A stretch of 64,000 bases of DNA from Planoprotostelium fungivorum (lineage: Eukaryota > Evosea > Variosea > Cavosteliida > Cavosteliaceae): contig MDYQ01000015.1 of the NCBI GenBank assembly GCA_003024175.1, positions 140,326-204,325 of the forward strand. Direction: 5' to 3'. The notes below the pieces were generated by a model, which had not been told where the DNA came from, searched no databases, and saw only the letters and a program-made list of their open reading frames with translations. How positions within the stretch are numbered: position 1 is the first letter of the stretch; the number at the start of each line of letters is the position of its first letter. A program made the translations under genes and the position numbers. Below, piece after piece: positions 24,671 to 38,100 of this stretch.

Positions 24671-27600
24671 ATGACGAAATTACCAGAGAACCTCCTTCTG
24701 TTGAAGGATTACGGAGATGGCGTACTGCAGAGGATAGCATATGCAAGAAGACAGGTCCACAGCGCACCCGTAAAGCCTATTTTATTCACTGAGGAGTTCA
24801 CCAAAGTTCGAGCAGCTCTTGTGAAAAAGTTTCCCGAAGCAGACTCTTCTGTGGAGAAGGTAAGGATGAGCGTCATCCCTTTCCGTTTGTTTATTCATTC
24901 CTTTTCAGTCGCAAGGCTACGAAATCCTCTCAGCTAGGGCTAAACAGATCGGAGAGCAGTTGGAGCCCCTCTATCATTCATTTGTAGACTTGTATAAATT
25001 CTCCCGGGCAGCCATTGGCGCTCTTCAGGGTGGAAACCAAATCAGTGATTTCACGGTGAGTTAGACGATTCCGATGCATTCTTGTTCAACATTTACCAGC
25101 TGGAAAACAACCCGCTGACCACTTCACACTACCTGGATCTCTTCAGCACCTATTCGAGAGCCGTCTTCGCCGTCACCAGTTTCGAAGAGGCTAAGGTCAT
25201 ATTGGCTGCCTACAACCGATGCCTACACCTTCAGAGACAACCAGCCGACCCAGAGTACCCAACGTGAGTCCGTTGAGAAGCCAAGTCTGAGAGGAGACAG
25301 GGTCGCAGGATTCATTCAGTCCTGCACGGATCCGTATAAATTGATGCAAGAGGATACGAAGGGGCTCCAGACTGCACTGTCCAAGGCCGTCGTGGGACTG
25401 AGCAAAGTCTACAGTCAATCTAGAACTGTCCTACAGCTGCGTGAACTCTCCACCTTGAGCATCGTACTCAAGCCCGAGGACATGGCCAAGCCCACCATCG
25501 ACAAGGTGAGATCGAGGGAGAGGGAGGAGCTGAGAGAGGTAGTTCCATCTGCAGATGCTGTACAACAAGAGGATGCCCATATGGATCGTCTTCACTCTCA
25601 TCACTTGCCCCGAAGCCATGGGTCAACAGCCCGTCGTCGATCTACTCAAACTCGCTCTTGCTGAGTCTTGGGTCTATCCCATCCGTGATGGCTATGTATG
25701 TCTCCCATCTATTCACTCATCGATCTCCTTCATCTATCTATTTCATCTATCTATTGATTCCATCGATTCATTCATCTTCACCTCGTTGATCTTATACTGA
25801 TGCTTCTGTGCATCAAGTGACACGTTGTAGAACATTGGATTGCACGGAGCCTACCAAGGAGTATTTGAGGGATACAAGAGCAAGACGGCCAACTTGAAGG
25901 ATAAGAAGAAGAACTTCAAGTGAGAAGGAAGAAAGAGAGGGAGCTGATAGATACAGGGAGTGTTTCCCTAAGACGGGAGAATCGATCGCCAGACACAGAG
26001 AGCAGAGAGTCTACATCAGACAAGAGCTCTCTTCTCTCCTTCGTTTGTTCGAAGACGAGCCTGCCCTCATGGGTCCAAAGTTTCTGGTGAGAGGTAGAGA
26101 GAGAAGAGATCTGACGAGTGCAGATGCTTTTGAACGGTCTCTCCATGGCAACTGACGAGATCTTCTGGTATTTCAGACACCTGAGAAATCTGCCACCTCC
26201 CAAGTTTGTGAAGAAGACTGTGACAGAGGATGAATTCAGGGACATGAAAATCACAGAACTGATCTGGATCATCGATCAGATGAGGACTTTGGCCAAGGAG
26301 CACAAGAAGGCTATCCAGAACTATTATGTAGAATATCTCAGAGGATGCCACTCACGAGAGATCGCCGCCTTGACGGATCACAGCTTCAACCAGCTGCTCG
26401 GTCCTGCTCTGGAGTCTGTGTGCTCTTCCATCAAATCAGACATTGCCAATGCCACCATCGACTCCAACTTCAAGATGACTCGGTTGAATTGGTTCAGAGT
26501 GGAAGCCTCACTTTCCTCTGCCTCTTCCTCTGTCCCTCTCACCCGTGTGGAGAAGGCCTTGGCGAGATTCTCTCTGATCATCACTCACACGAGGTGACTC
26601 TTCTGTGATGTACCCCATTGACCGTCTCAGATTCATCGATGAGTTTGATCAACTCCTGGAGGAGTATTCCTCTCTGTCTGGATTGTGGGTCTACAGAGAA
26701 GCCATCCAAGACCACGTGGCAAGAGCCATGAAGGATGCACCCACACATTGCATGGCCCTCGTCAAGATGTGCTCTGATTTCTCTCAGGGAGTCACCCGAT
26801 ACAACTTTGAAGAGGTGTGAAGATGCGAGATGTCAGCTGATGTGAGAATCAACTGATACGCTACAGTACAACGACATTGGAGTCGCTTCTGTTGGCACCG
26901 TAGAGAAGTCACTGGATGACATCTGCAACCGTGTGGTCAGCCTGATCAACGAAGTGGCCAAGTCTTTCGTCAGCTTCACATCCCAACTGACAGAGACCAA
27001 CGCATCGTGGAGACTACTCCAACAGCAACCCGGATACAAGCAGCCCAAGGACTTTGTTCCTCCCATTCAACCTGGTGCTGAGAGTGAATACAAGAAGAGA
27101 GGTGAGAGACGAATCAGAAGAGATGGTCACCATGGCTGCAGGAGAGCAAGAGGCCCTGAGACAGATCGAGCACAACGCCTGGAGTCTGTGTGCCGCACTG
27201 AATCAGTTCGAGACGATGACCATCTACAACACTGTCTTTGCACCCAAGGAGGTAAGGAGTCAAGGATGAACTGTGTTCTGAGAGAGTTCAGTTCTTGAGA
27301 GAGAAGATCCAAGAGGCATTCCGTAAGCACATCAGGAACAACGCTACCATCGAGATCGAGATCGACAACAAGCACACCGAGAGGATCATCCAGAGACCTT
27401 CCGTCTTGGAAGCCTCCATTGATGCCTACACATCCGCTCTCAAGCTCATCGAGAACTACTGTGAGTCATTGCACTGTGCGATGAATGACAGTAGCAGTGG
27501 ATCTGAACGTGGATGAGATGCTCCGTGAAGTCATGCTAGCCGAGTCTTACATCCCGTGAGTCATATCATAAGGGAGAGAGTGACACCGAGCAGAGCATTG

Positions 27601-28954
27601 AAGAAGAGCGGAAACTTGGAGTGGGTGGACGCAGACGATGGAGAGATCAAGTTCAACGGATCTCTCATTGGTCATTACGTTCAATGGTATGGCGACTTTG
27701 TCACCAAGAAGTTGGCCATGCCAGGAATCTTTTATTCCCCCAACCGAAAGTGTTTCATATCGAGACAGGGTGAGTGTCCACCTTCTCTCTCTCGTTGACG
27801 TCCACAGGTGTTGCATTCAGAGCTCAACTGTATGCTGATCTGAACGAGTTCAAGAGTCTCGCTAACCTCGTGGGACCATACGGAATCAAATTGATTGAGC
27901 GTGAAGTCCTCAAATTTGTTCTGGCCGGTGTCACTGGCATCAAGGTGAGAGGGGATTGCATGATAGATGAGCAACTAAGATGTCTAGGACTACGTCTCGT
28001 TGAACCGACACATGCTGGACGAGTTACAGAAGACGTACAGCAATGAGAATGCTGCCAACGAAGCCTTGAAGAAGGCGAAGGACGTCGATGGATTCATGGC
28101 CAAGTCCGTGGCCATCGGAAACGCCCTCTACTTCCGCGAGTTGTTGCACGAGGCCCTCAGATGGGTGTCTCAAGAGAGAATCCCACACATCTATTCAGTC
28201 GTTCACGCTAGCTTCAAGGTGAGGAGGAAGCAAAGTCATTGGGGTTGATGGAACCAGGAATACCGCACCAACACCTTCATGGCCACTGAATTCATCGGAA
28301 TCGATTCTCTGGCTTACGATTGTGGAGTCAATGTGGGATCGGCCGATCAGGCTCTCAAGAAGTACCTGCAGAAAGCCATCTCTTCCGTGGACGGACCCCT
28401 CTTGGACCTCCTTCCCTACATGTACGCTGCCTCTTTCTCCTCTCTTCTCTGGAGAGAGGCAGAGTACATGGCCATCATAGAAGGTGACCCTATACCATCG
28501 GTGAAGATTGATCATCGCAGCCCACACGAACAATGTTCACACTCTGGCAAAGGCCATCAACTTTTTGATCCTCTCCTTCAAGGCAATCAGTACCACCAAC
28601 GCCGATGAGAGGGAGATCACGAATCAGCTTAAGACGTTCATCGAGGTGAGTCTGCTGACCTTCCTTGTAGCTCACGCTCGTTCAGGTGTCCTCTATCCTC
28701 CTACTCAGACTGGCCAGAAACACTTCGCTGAAAGACAAGACCGTCCCCGTGGACCTTCCTTCCGTAGTGATCTTCATGGACTTGGTGAGTTGAAGGGAGG
28801 GACGGAAATCTGATCAAAACAGTTCTTGGAAGAATCACCACTGCTGACCAGGGATGTACTGGAGGCTGTCTTGCCCTATGGACTGTTGAGGAACGAATGG
28901 AAACATGTATTTGCGCCAAAGATCCAAAAGAAGAAGACTACAACAGAATACTGA
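24671..28954 (+). CDS. NCKAP1: NCKAP1/Nap1 subunit of the SCAR/WAVE complex
   Basis: HEM-family scaffold of the WAVE regulatory complex, which connects Rac to Arp2/3-driven actin assembly. The model runs from ATG 24671 (MTKLPENLLLLKDYGDGVL) through about 20 exons to TGA 28952-28954, roughly 1,100 residues, the family length. Conserved landmarks: MLYNKRMPIWIVFTLITCPE, LSMATDEIFWYFRHLRNLPP, AIQNYYVEYLRGCHSREI, MTRLNWFRVEASLS, MTIYNTVFAPKEFL, NLVGPYGIKLIEREVLKF, ANTFMATEF-type segments and the end VIFMDLFLEESPLLTRDVLE followed by LPYGLLRNEW. The open frame begins at a TTG upstream, but 24671 is the first ATG. The C-terminus ends in a Lys/Thr tail (QKKKTTTEY). Neighbouring genes are not actin-related. 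Confidence 0.95.
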
Positions 28955-29196
28955 GGCATGACCACCAAATTCATGATGATTTCATAAATAAGTTACACCC
29001 ACACACGCTCCTTGAGTCGTCTGTATTCCATTCAATATCACTTCAGCACGATCACCCACCTATAGAGTAGTGGCTGAGTAGTGGTGCAAGATTTTGTCAT
29101 GGGTTGATGCAAATACCTGGATGGAAGAAAGCTGCTTTGCGAGCGAGAACAGACAATAAGAGGCGACTCACGGCGATGGTATAAATACGGTTCTCG
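28955..29196. promoter_or_regulatory. NCKAP1 terminator region and dynein promoter, with a TATA-like box
   Basis: After the NCKAP1 stop there is an A/T-rich stretch with cataaataag. A TATAAATA box lies at about 29180-29187. Because it is only about 10-17 bp before the ATG at 29197, transcription would normally begin downstream of that ATG, which argues for one of the later in-frame starts (29278 or 29353). Confidence 0.4.
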
Positions 29197-32100
29197 ATGC
29201 TCTCTGTGACGGAGTCATATGGGACCTTGCGAAATAGAGGATACAATCCGTTGGGTTGCTTCAAAAAGAGGGACAGTATGGTGTCACCACGACAGGCGTG
29301 CTATTTATGGACGGTGAACCATTTTTTGGTTGAAGGAAGAATTGCAGAGGGGATGTTGAGCTCACTTGAACGTTACAACCGCAGCTCAAGCCGTCGCTCG
29401 GGCTTGTTGTTCTTGGATGGAAAGAACTCACCCAACGGTAACAAAGACAATCACGGCACTAAACCAGATTCGTCCGCGCCTTTAACAGGTCAAGACGTAG
29501 AGGCTGCAAACAATAGCATTCGAGTACTAGAGGAGACAAAACCAGTCGTATTCTTGGCGAATCAAACTGGCATCTTACCTCCAACAGCCAGGGCAGTTGC
29601 ATTGGCCTCAGGTGCAGCACCCGCTAAAATCAGAGTGAGCAACCGAAAAAAGTCAACGATCTCAATTTTTACCAGCCGAAGACTTCACCGGGTACACATC
29701 TCCAACCACTCCGACATCAACACTCTGTCGTTATCGAAGAGGAAGATGACGAAGACATTGAAGGATGGGCGTTGGCTTCGCCTGCAAATCACAGTCCAAA
29801 TAACAATCGTATGGAAGGCAACATGAATCTCCCTGGCAAGCCATTGAGTGCCACACGTTTACCACCTGTAAATAAGAACAACAAGATCACAGAATCTTCC
29901 AAGGTGGTCACATCACCCGAGTTGAGGAAGAGAAAGGATTCGCCTGCGAAGAACGGAAAGAAGATGAGCCCAGTGATGTCACCTGAAAACAGTAGGATGC
30001 CGAGACCGAAGAAGGCCAGACAACTGAGAGAGGATCCAACAGACAAGGAGAACCCATTTTGGTTCATTCAGCTTGTGAAACGGAACCCAACGACCAACGA
30101 ATTTGTCTATTTGATACCCATAGACAAAGACACGGCAGAGCACAATCCATACAATCTCAAGATCGTCCCGCACAGTATGGTCGACAACAACGATTTCTAC
30201 ACGATGAGCGCACAAGGAGTGACTCACATCATCAACGGAGTAGCTGGTGAGTCTACGTTACGGTGCACGGTATAACCGTTCTGTAGATTTCACAGCATTA
30301 GATCAATGGGTCCACGAGTACCACCTTTTCAAGAAGATCATTCAGATACCACTGTTCCACCACTACAAGATGTGGAAGTCCTACTTCACTTGGAGGAAGA
30401 ACGTTTGCTCCCGTAGAATGCACCACAACCAGACAGTTCTGGTATCGCAGCTCTTCTTGTGCAACAAACAGCTCAGCTCCTCTCTCCTTCGTCTCAGAGA
30501 CGTCTGTCAGAATATCATCAAACTTCGGCTCTATCAAGTGGAGCCTGGTGAGAGGAACAAGAAGAGAAAGCTGACGCTGTGCAGGGAAGGTGTACACGAT
30601 GAATGAGTTTGTAGAAGCGCAGAACAACCACCGCGAAAAGATTCATGAAAAGCTAGAGCAGCATTTCAATGAGCTGAAAGCGATCGTCCTCAGGGCTTGT
30701 GAGGAGTCTCTGGTGGCCAACGGGTTCTTCGGTGGAGAACAAGACTACGAAGAAGAAGATCACACTGACCTGACACCCACTCGTTCACCCTCTTCCAAGA
30801 GGTGGAACTCATTCCCCAACTCTCAATCCAATCGAGAGGTGACATCTACTCCTCTGTCTTATGTTCATCACCTGCAGGCTCGTGCGGTGGGTCTCATGCC
30901 TAAGAATCCAGCCATCAAGGAGAACAACCCTCTTCATTACACTCAACTCGCCGCAAAGAGAACGGAATGCCGTCGATTGACCAGCTGTGAGTACCTTGAG
31001 ATACAAAAAGATTGACTGCAACAGTCATTCGTCTCTCTGACTATCTTCTCATCGATGCACTCCACAGTCTGGCCCTATCTTCAGCAACAGATCTGTTGAG
31101 CATCTTCACAGAATCGAACAACTTTGTCCCCAAGCAGGGCGGTCTCGTGCAGAGCGACGGATGGGCGGACTTTCAGCTGAAGAAATCGCCTCATCCTTCT
31201 CTTCGCATCGATGTGGGATTCTCTGTCAATGCTATGAAATTCACTCCCAACCTCCACGGTTTCATCTCCACCATCTCCACCATCATCTCTTGCTTCACCG
31301 ACACGGTTGTCTCCGTCCCTAAGCTCATCGCACATGTAATCCTTTCTTCTATTCATGAATTCCGATTTCGTCCTTCATCGATACCTAACTGACCCACGCA
31401 GCCCGAGTTCAAGCAATTCACACAACCAACGATCAGCGAACACTACGAGTATTCTGACATCGGAGAGGGCCTTGATCTGAACACCATCATCGATGACGAT
31501 GAAGCATTCTCTACCGTAGTATCATCCATCAAAGACCGATTGACTCAAGCTTTTGGCGCTGTGACACAGTACAGCCAGTCCTTCTCCCCCTATGTAGATA
31601 TGTACATCGAGAACCAGAACCTCGATCTCAACGCAATTCGTGTCAACAAGGAGATCCCCTTGACATACTTCAAGGAGTCGATCACCAAGTACAAGTCACA
31701 GATCCATCTGATGAAACAGTGAGCTCTTCTTCTCAGTTTGAAAAGTAAACGAAACAGGATGCCGCTCTATTCTCAAGTGGGAATGACGGTAGTGGATAGC
31801 GTACACCTGAAGGAACTGTTGTCACCATCACCCAAGAGATGTCTCGAAGAGATCCAACGATTGATCCCAGAACTCGCCAGAATGAAGAACGAAGAACTTC
31901 TCTCCGACTTGAACACAGCCATGAGAACTCTCACATCGAACCCCCAGACTGTGGAGGAGTTTGTCGATTACCTAGAATTCCTCGGACACATCACTGACGC
32001 TCAAGAGGAGATCAGCAGCCGATTCAATGCAGTCACGGATATGTACGCCATGATGGACGAGTACCAGGTGAGCATCACAAGTATTGCAATCATCTCTGTG

Positions 32101-35100
32101 ACTCCAAAGGTTCCTGACTGATGCAGGTGACCATACCGGACGAAGAGTTCGCTCTGTACCAGACATTGAAGCCCGTCTATGAGAAGCTGAAGGAGGTGGT
32201 GGCAAGCAGTGAATCGAACAAGGACGATAAGATGAATAAGTTTGTGATCCAGTTGGAGCAGAGCATCGAGAAGCTGAGGAGTGGCATTCTGCAAGTGAGG
32301 ACACAGGCACAGCATCCCATGGTGTCCAACCCAGCATCGGACATCTACGACGTGCAGGAGTACCTCAACGCCCTCTTTGCAAAGATCGAAGAGTGGAAGG
32401 CACTGGCAGAGAAGTACGCCAAGTATCAGGACATGTTCAAGGTGGAATTAGCTCAGTTTGACGACCTCGAAGAGACGTGGAGGGATCTGGATCTGAAGAG
32501 AACTCTTTGGCAATCGCTGTCCGAGTGGATGGTAATGCAGGAAGAATGGAACAACGCCCCCTTCGAAACCATCGACGCCGAGAGCATCAATTTGAAGGTG
32601 CAGTCCTACACCAAGACGGCCTTCCTGGTACAGAGAGGTCTGCCCTACAATCTCGTGGTCCTCAAGTTCAAGGAGACGGTCGACGAGTTCAAGGTCTTCC
32701 TGCCCGTACTGTTGGATCTGAGGAATCAGTCCCTCAAGGCCAGACACTGGGAGCAGATCCAAGATGTCATCGGTCAGCGCATCGTCAGGGACAAGAATTT
32801 TACCCTGGGAGTACTGGTCGATCTGAAAGTGGTGGAGTACAAGGAAGAGATCAACATCATCTCCTCCAGCGCCACCAACGAGGCTCTCCTCGAGGAGATG
32901 CTCAGAAAGATCGAGCACACTTGGGATCACACCGAGTTCACTGTCGTACAACCCAGAGAGAGCAAGGACTTTCAGGAGGTGAGAGAACGTGACCGAACGA
33001 GTGGAGTGAGACGTCACAGGCTCTTTACATCATATCTGGTGTGGATGAGATCATCATCATGCTCGAGGACTCTCAAGTGACGATCACCACCATCAGAGGA
33101 TCCAGACACGCAGGTCCATTCAAGTCTCAAGTGGAAATGTGGGACAGACAGTTGGCCATCTTCGCAGAGACCCTGGATGAATGGATGACGTGCCAGAGGA
33201 ATTGGTTGTACCTGGAGAGTATCTTTGGTGCCACGGACATCCAGAGACAAATGCCCGCAGAGTACAAGATCTTTGCTCTCGTGGACAAGAGTTGGAAGGA
33301 TCTCATGAGAAAGACCAAGGACAACCCGAATGCTATCAGAGCTACCACGGCACACGGTGAGCTCTCATCTTACTGGAGTTTGTTTGATGTTAGTAGGTGT
33401 GCTGGAGATGTTACAGAACAATAATGTGCAGCTGGAGAAGATACAGAAGTCATTGGAGGACTATCTGGAGACGAAGCGGTTGGCCTTCGCACGATTCTAC
33501 TTCCTCTCGAACGATGAATTACTTGAGATCCTCGCTCAGACGAAGAATCCTCACGCGGTTCAACCTCACCTGAAGAAGTGCTTCGACAACATCACCAAGT
33601 TAGAGTTCACCTCAGAGCCCAGAAGTGTGGACATCATAGCCATGATCTCCGGAGAAGGAGAGAGGTGAGAGGTTACATCGTGAATTGTTCTCATCCAAGC
33701 AGAGTCGAATTGGGCAAACTGAAGGCCAGAGGAACAGTGGAGACGTGGCTGACTGGTGTCGAGCAAGGCATGGTGCAATCACTCAGGAGATTGACGAAAC
33801 AGGCCACCTTAGAATACGATAGAAAGCCCAGAACGGAGTGGATCTTAGACTTCCCCGCACAAGTCATTCTCACGGCTTCTCAAATCGCATGGTGCAACCA
33901 AGTCACTGCCTGCCTCAATTCCGACGATCCTCGGGAGGCTTTGGAGTCCCTCAAGGAGCTCTCTATCCATCAATTATCTCAGCTGGCAGAGTTGGTCCGT
34001 GGAGAATTGACACCCCTCAAGAGAGGTGTCATCGGTGCTCTCATCACCATCGATGTCCACGCCAGAAACATCTTGGACGATCTCATTCAGAAGAACGTCA
34101 GGTGAGTCAGTGGAGAGAGGAGAGGAGTGATTGTTTTAGGAGCGAAACGGACTTTGGTTGGACACAACAGTTGAGATACTATTGGTCGGTCGAGGCGGAT
34201 GATTGCATGGTGGTACAAAACTCTTTCCATCAGGCATACGGTTACGAATATCTCGGTTGCACTCAACGTCTGGTCCTCACACCTCTCACGGATAGGTGTT
34301 ACATGACACTCACTGGTGCTCTTCATCTTCACTGTGGTGGTGCTCCTTCTGGTCCTGCCGGTGATCATCTCTTCTATTCATTGATCTTCTAACGAGAGGA
34401 AAGGTACGGGTAAAACAGAGACAGTGAAGGACCTAGCCAAGGCACTTGGAAAACAGTGTGTGGTATTCAATTGCAGTGAGGGTTTGGACTATCAGATGAT
34501 GGGACAGTTCTTCTCCGGTCTCGTACAGGCTGGAGCTTGGTGTTGCTTCGATGAGTTCAATCGTATCGACATTGAGGTGAACCGATCGTCCTCTCGTGAA
34601 CTCATTCTTGGACCAGGTGTTGTCTGTCATCGCTCAACAGATCTTGACCATCAAAACTGCACTGGCCTCTCGATTGCTCCGGTTCAACTTCGAGGGCCGA
34701 GAGATTCGCATGAATAACACTTGTGGATTCTTCATCACGATGAATCCAGGATACGCAGGAAGAACTGAACTACCAGATAACCTCAAGTCACTCTTCAGAC
34801 CCGTCTCCATGATGATTCCAGATTATGCTCTCATCGCCGAGATCATCTTGTTCTCTGAAGGATTCAAATCGGCCAACATCCTCTCCAGGAAGATGATCCA
34901 ACTGTACAAATTATCCTCAGAGCAGCTGTCTAAGCAGGATCACTACGATTTCGGTATGAGAGCCATCAAGTCTGTGCTGGTCATGGTACGTCGTTCATTC
35001 CTCTTCTTCACTGACGAGAGCAGGCCGGTTCTCTCAAGAGAGGAAATCCAGATCTGAGGGAAGACATCGTCTTGATTCGATCCCTCCGTGATTCCAACAT

Positions 35101-38100
35101 TCCCAAGTTCTTGGCTGAAGACATTCCTCTGTTCCAAGGTATTCTCGGTGATCTGTTCCCCGGTGTAGATCTTCCGGATGTCGACTACGGAAGATTGGCC
35201 TCAGCCATCCCCACGGCTCTCATTTCCATGGGACTTCAGGTATGTCCTCTATTCATCCATGAAATAGAGCATTCACCAACGTGACTGTACTGAGAGACAA
35301 ACAGCCTGTTCCGGCATTGATCACGAAGATCATCCAACTGTACGAGACGATGACGGTACGACACGGAGTGATGCTGGTGGGTAAGACAGGATGTGGAAAG
35401 ACGACGTGCTACCGAGCCCTCGCTGAGGCCATGGGAGAGCTGAAGACGAAGGACGTCCACGACCCCACCTACCAGAAGGTGAACATCTTTGCCCTCAATC
35501 CAAAGTCCATCGACATCGGAGAGCTGTACGGAGAGTTCAACAAGTTCACGCACGAATGGACGGTGAGTGAGAGAGATGCGAGTGGCACTGAAGGAGGGTC
35601 ACAGGAGGGAATCGCTGCCAACATCGTTCGAAAGTGCGTGGCGGATAGTAGCCCCGTGCACAAATGGGTCGTCTTCGATGGACCAGTGGATGCCCTGTGG
35701 ATCGAGAACATGAACACCGTGCTAGACGACAACAAGATGCTGTGTCTCAACAATGGACAGCGTATCAAGCTCACATCCAGCATGCACCTCATCTTTGAGG
35801 TAGAGGACCTCCGTGTGGCATCACCCGCCACCGTCTCTCGTTGTGGAATGGTCTTTATCCAACCTGAAGTCGTGGGATGGAGGCCTCTCGTCCTCTCGTG
35901 GATCAACGCCATGCCCTCCCACATCCCACAGAACATTCGAGACCACATCTACTCCCTCTTCGATTTGTACGTGGACACTGGACTCCACTGCGTACGCACC
36001 CAGTGCAAGGAGATCATATCCTCAGTGGACGTCAACTTGGTGTCCTCCCTGATGCACCTCTTCACTTCCATGTTCGACGAAGAGTCGGGCGTCAACTTCA
36101 AGGACGAATTTGAGGATCTGAAGCATGTGGTCAACTTGATCTTCGTCTTCTGTTATGTCTGGTCCATCGGAGGAAACATCGAGGTCTCCTCTCAGGACAT
36201 CTTTGACTCCTACGCCAGAGAGCAGTTTGAGTCCTTGGTGCCCATACCGGGAACTCAGACCATCTACTACTACTACGTGGACATGCAATCGAAGGCTTTG
36301 GCCAAGTGGTCCGACCAAGTTCCAGACTTCCAGTGAGTCCTTCGTTTCGAAAGTACAACCTCTGACGACTATAGGTATGACCCAAAGATTCCATACTTCC
36401 AGATGATTGTCCCCACAGTGGATTCTGTGAGATACACCTTCCTGATGAACCGATTGATGAAGGTTAACCGGCCCGTTCTCTTCTCTGGAGGCACCGGAGT
36501 GGGAAAGACATCGATCATTACCGATCAACTCTTCCACGGCAACCACAACGGTTCCATCATCCCCGTCACCATCAACTTTACTGCCCGAACGTCATCCAAG
36601 AGGACACAAGAATTATTCGAGTCCAAGTTGGAGAAGAAGAGGAAGACTCTGCTGGGAGCCCCCGTGGGGAAGAAGGTGGTCCTCTTCATCGACGACATCA
36701 ACATGCCACAACTGGACACTTACGGTGCATCACCTCCCATCGAGTTGTTGAGACAGTACCTCGACATGAATGGTTTCTACGATCGCTACAAGCTCTTCTG
36801 GAAGGACGTACAAGACGTGTACCTCATCGCAGCCTGTGGTGAACCAGGTGAGAGGATGCCACAGTTTCCATCTGACGAGAGAAGGTGGAGGCAGAAACCC
36901 GATGACTCCCAGATTCTTGAGGCACTTCAACATGCTGGCTCTACCCACACCCTCCGAAGACTCACTGCAGAGAATCTTCGGTTCGATCATGAAGGGATTT
37001 TTGGAGAACGGAAACTTCAACGAAGAGATTCAAGGGTTCGGAAAGAAGATCGTCAACGCTAGTGTGGATCTATACACTCGCATCTGCAAGGAGCTCCTGC
37101 CCACACCTGCCAAATCTCATTACACGTTCAACCTGAGAGATCTCAGCAAGGTATTCCAAGGAGTGCTGCAAGTGAAAAGAACCTCCGTGAACAACATCCA
37201 AGGCATGGCCAGATTGTGGATTCACGAGGCCATGAGAGTCTTCCACGATCGTCTCATCGATAACGACGACCGTCTCTACTTCACTCAGTTGATCTGTGAG
37301 TTGATTCGCAGGCATTTTGACCTCCCGTGGACCCATCAATCCCTCTTCGAGGCCACTCGACCCATCATGTTTGGAGACTACATGAGGCATGGGTTCGACT
37401 CCCTCTACGAAGAGATCACAGACTACGACAAGCTGCTCAACACTCTCGATAACTACCTGGAGGGCTACAACATCAACTCGACCAGCAATTCGATGAAGTT
37501 AATCTTCTTCAAGGATGCCGTGGAACATCTCTCTCGTATCTCCCGTATCATTCGACAACCCAGAGGTAACGCACTGTTGGTGGGCATAGAGGGATGTGGT
37601 AAGAGATCTCTCACCCGCTTGGCCTGTCACATGGCCGACTACACCTACTTCCAGATCGAGTTGAACAAGAACGTGAGTCCTTATCCTTCAGCTCATCCAC
37701 TCATCCTCTTCAGTACGGAACGTCCGAGTTCCGGGATGATCTGAAGAAATTGTACCACACGGCGGGAGTGCAAGGAACACCGGTGGTCTTCTCTCTCAGC
37801 GACTCTCACATCGCTCAAGAGTCCTTCCTGGAGGACGTCAACAATGTTCTCAACTCGGGTGAAGTTCCAAACTTGTTCGAGCCAGACGAATACGAGAAGA
37901 TCCTCAATCTGATGACACCCGTTGCAAAGTCGGCAGGAATACCCGAGCAGAGGGATCTCATCTTCTCCTATTTCATTCGTAGGGTACAAGAGAACCTTCA
38001 CATCGTCATCAGCATGTCCCCCGTCGGTGACAACTTCAGGTAATCACTCATTCATCATTCTCCTCTTCTTTTTCTTCATCTCTCCTTTATCTCGTTCATT

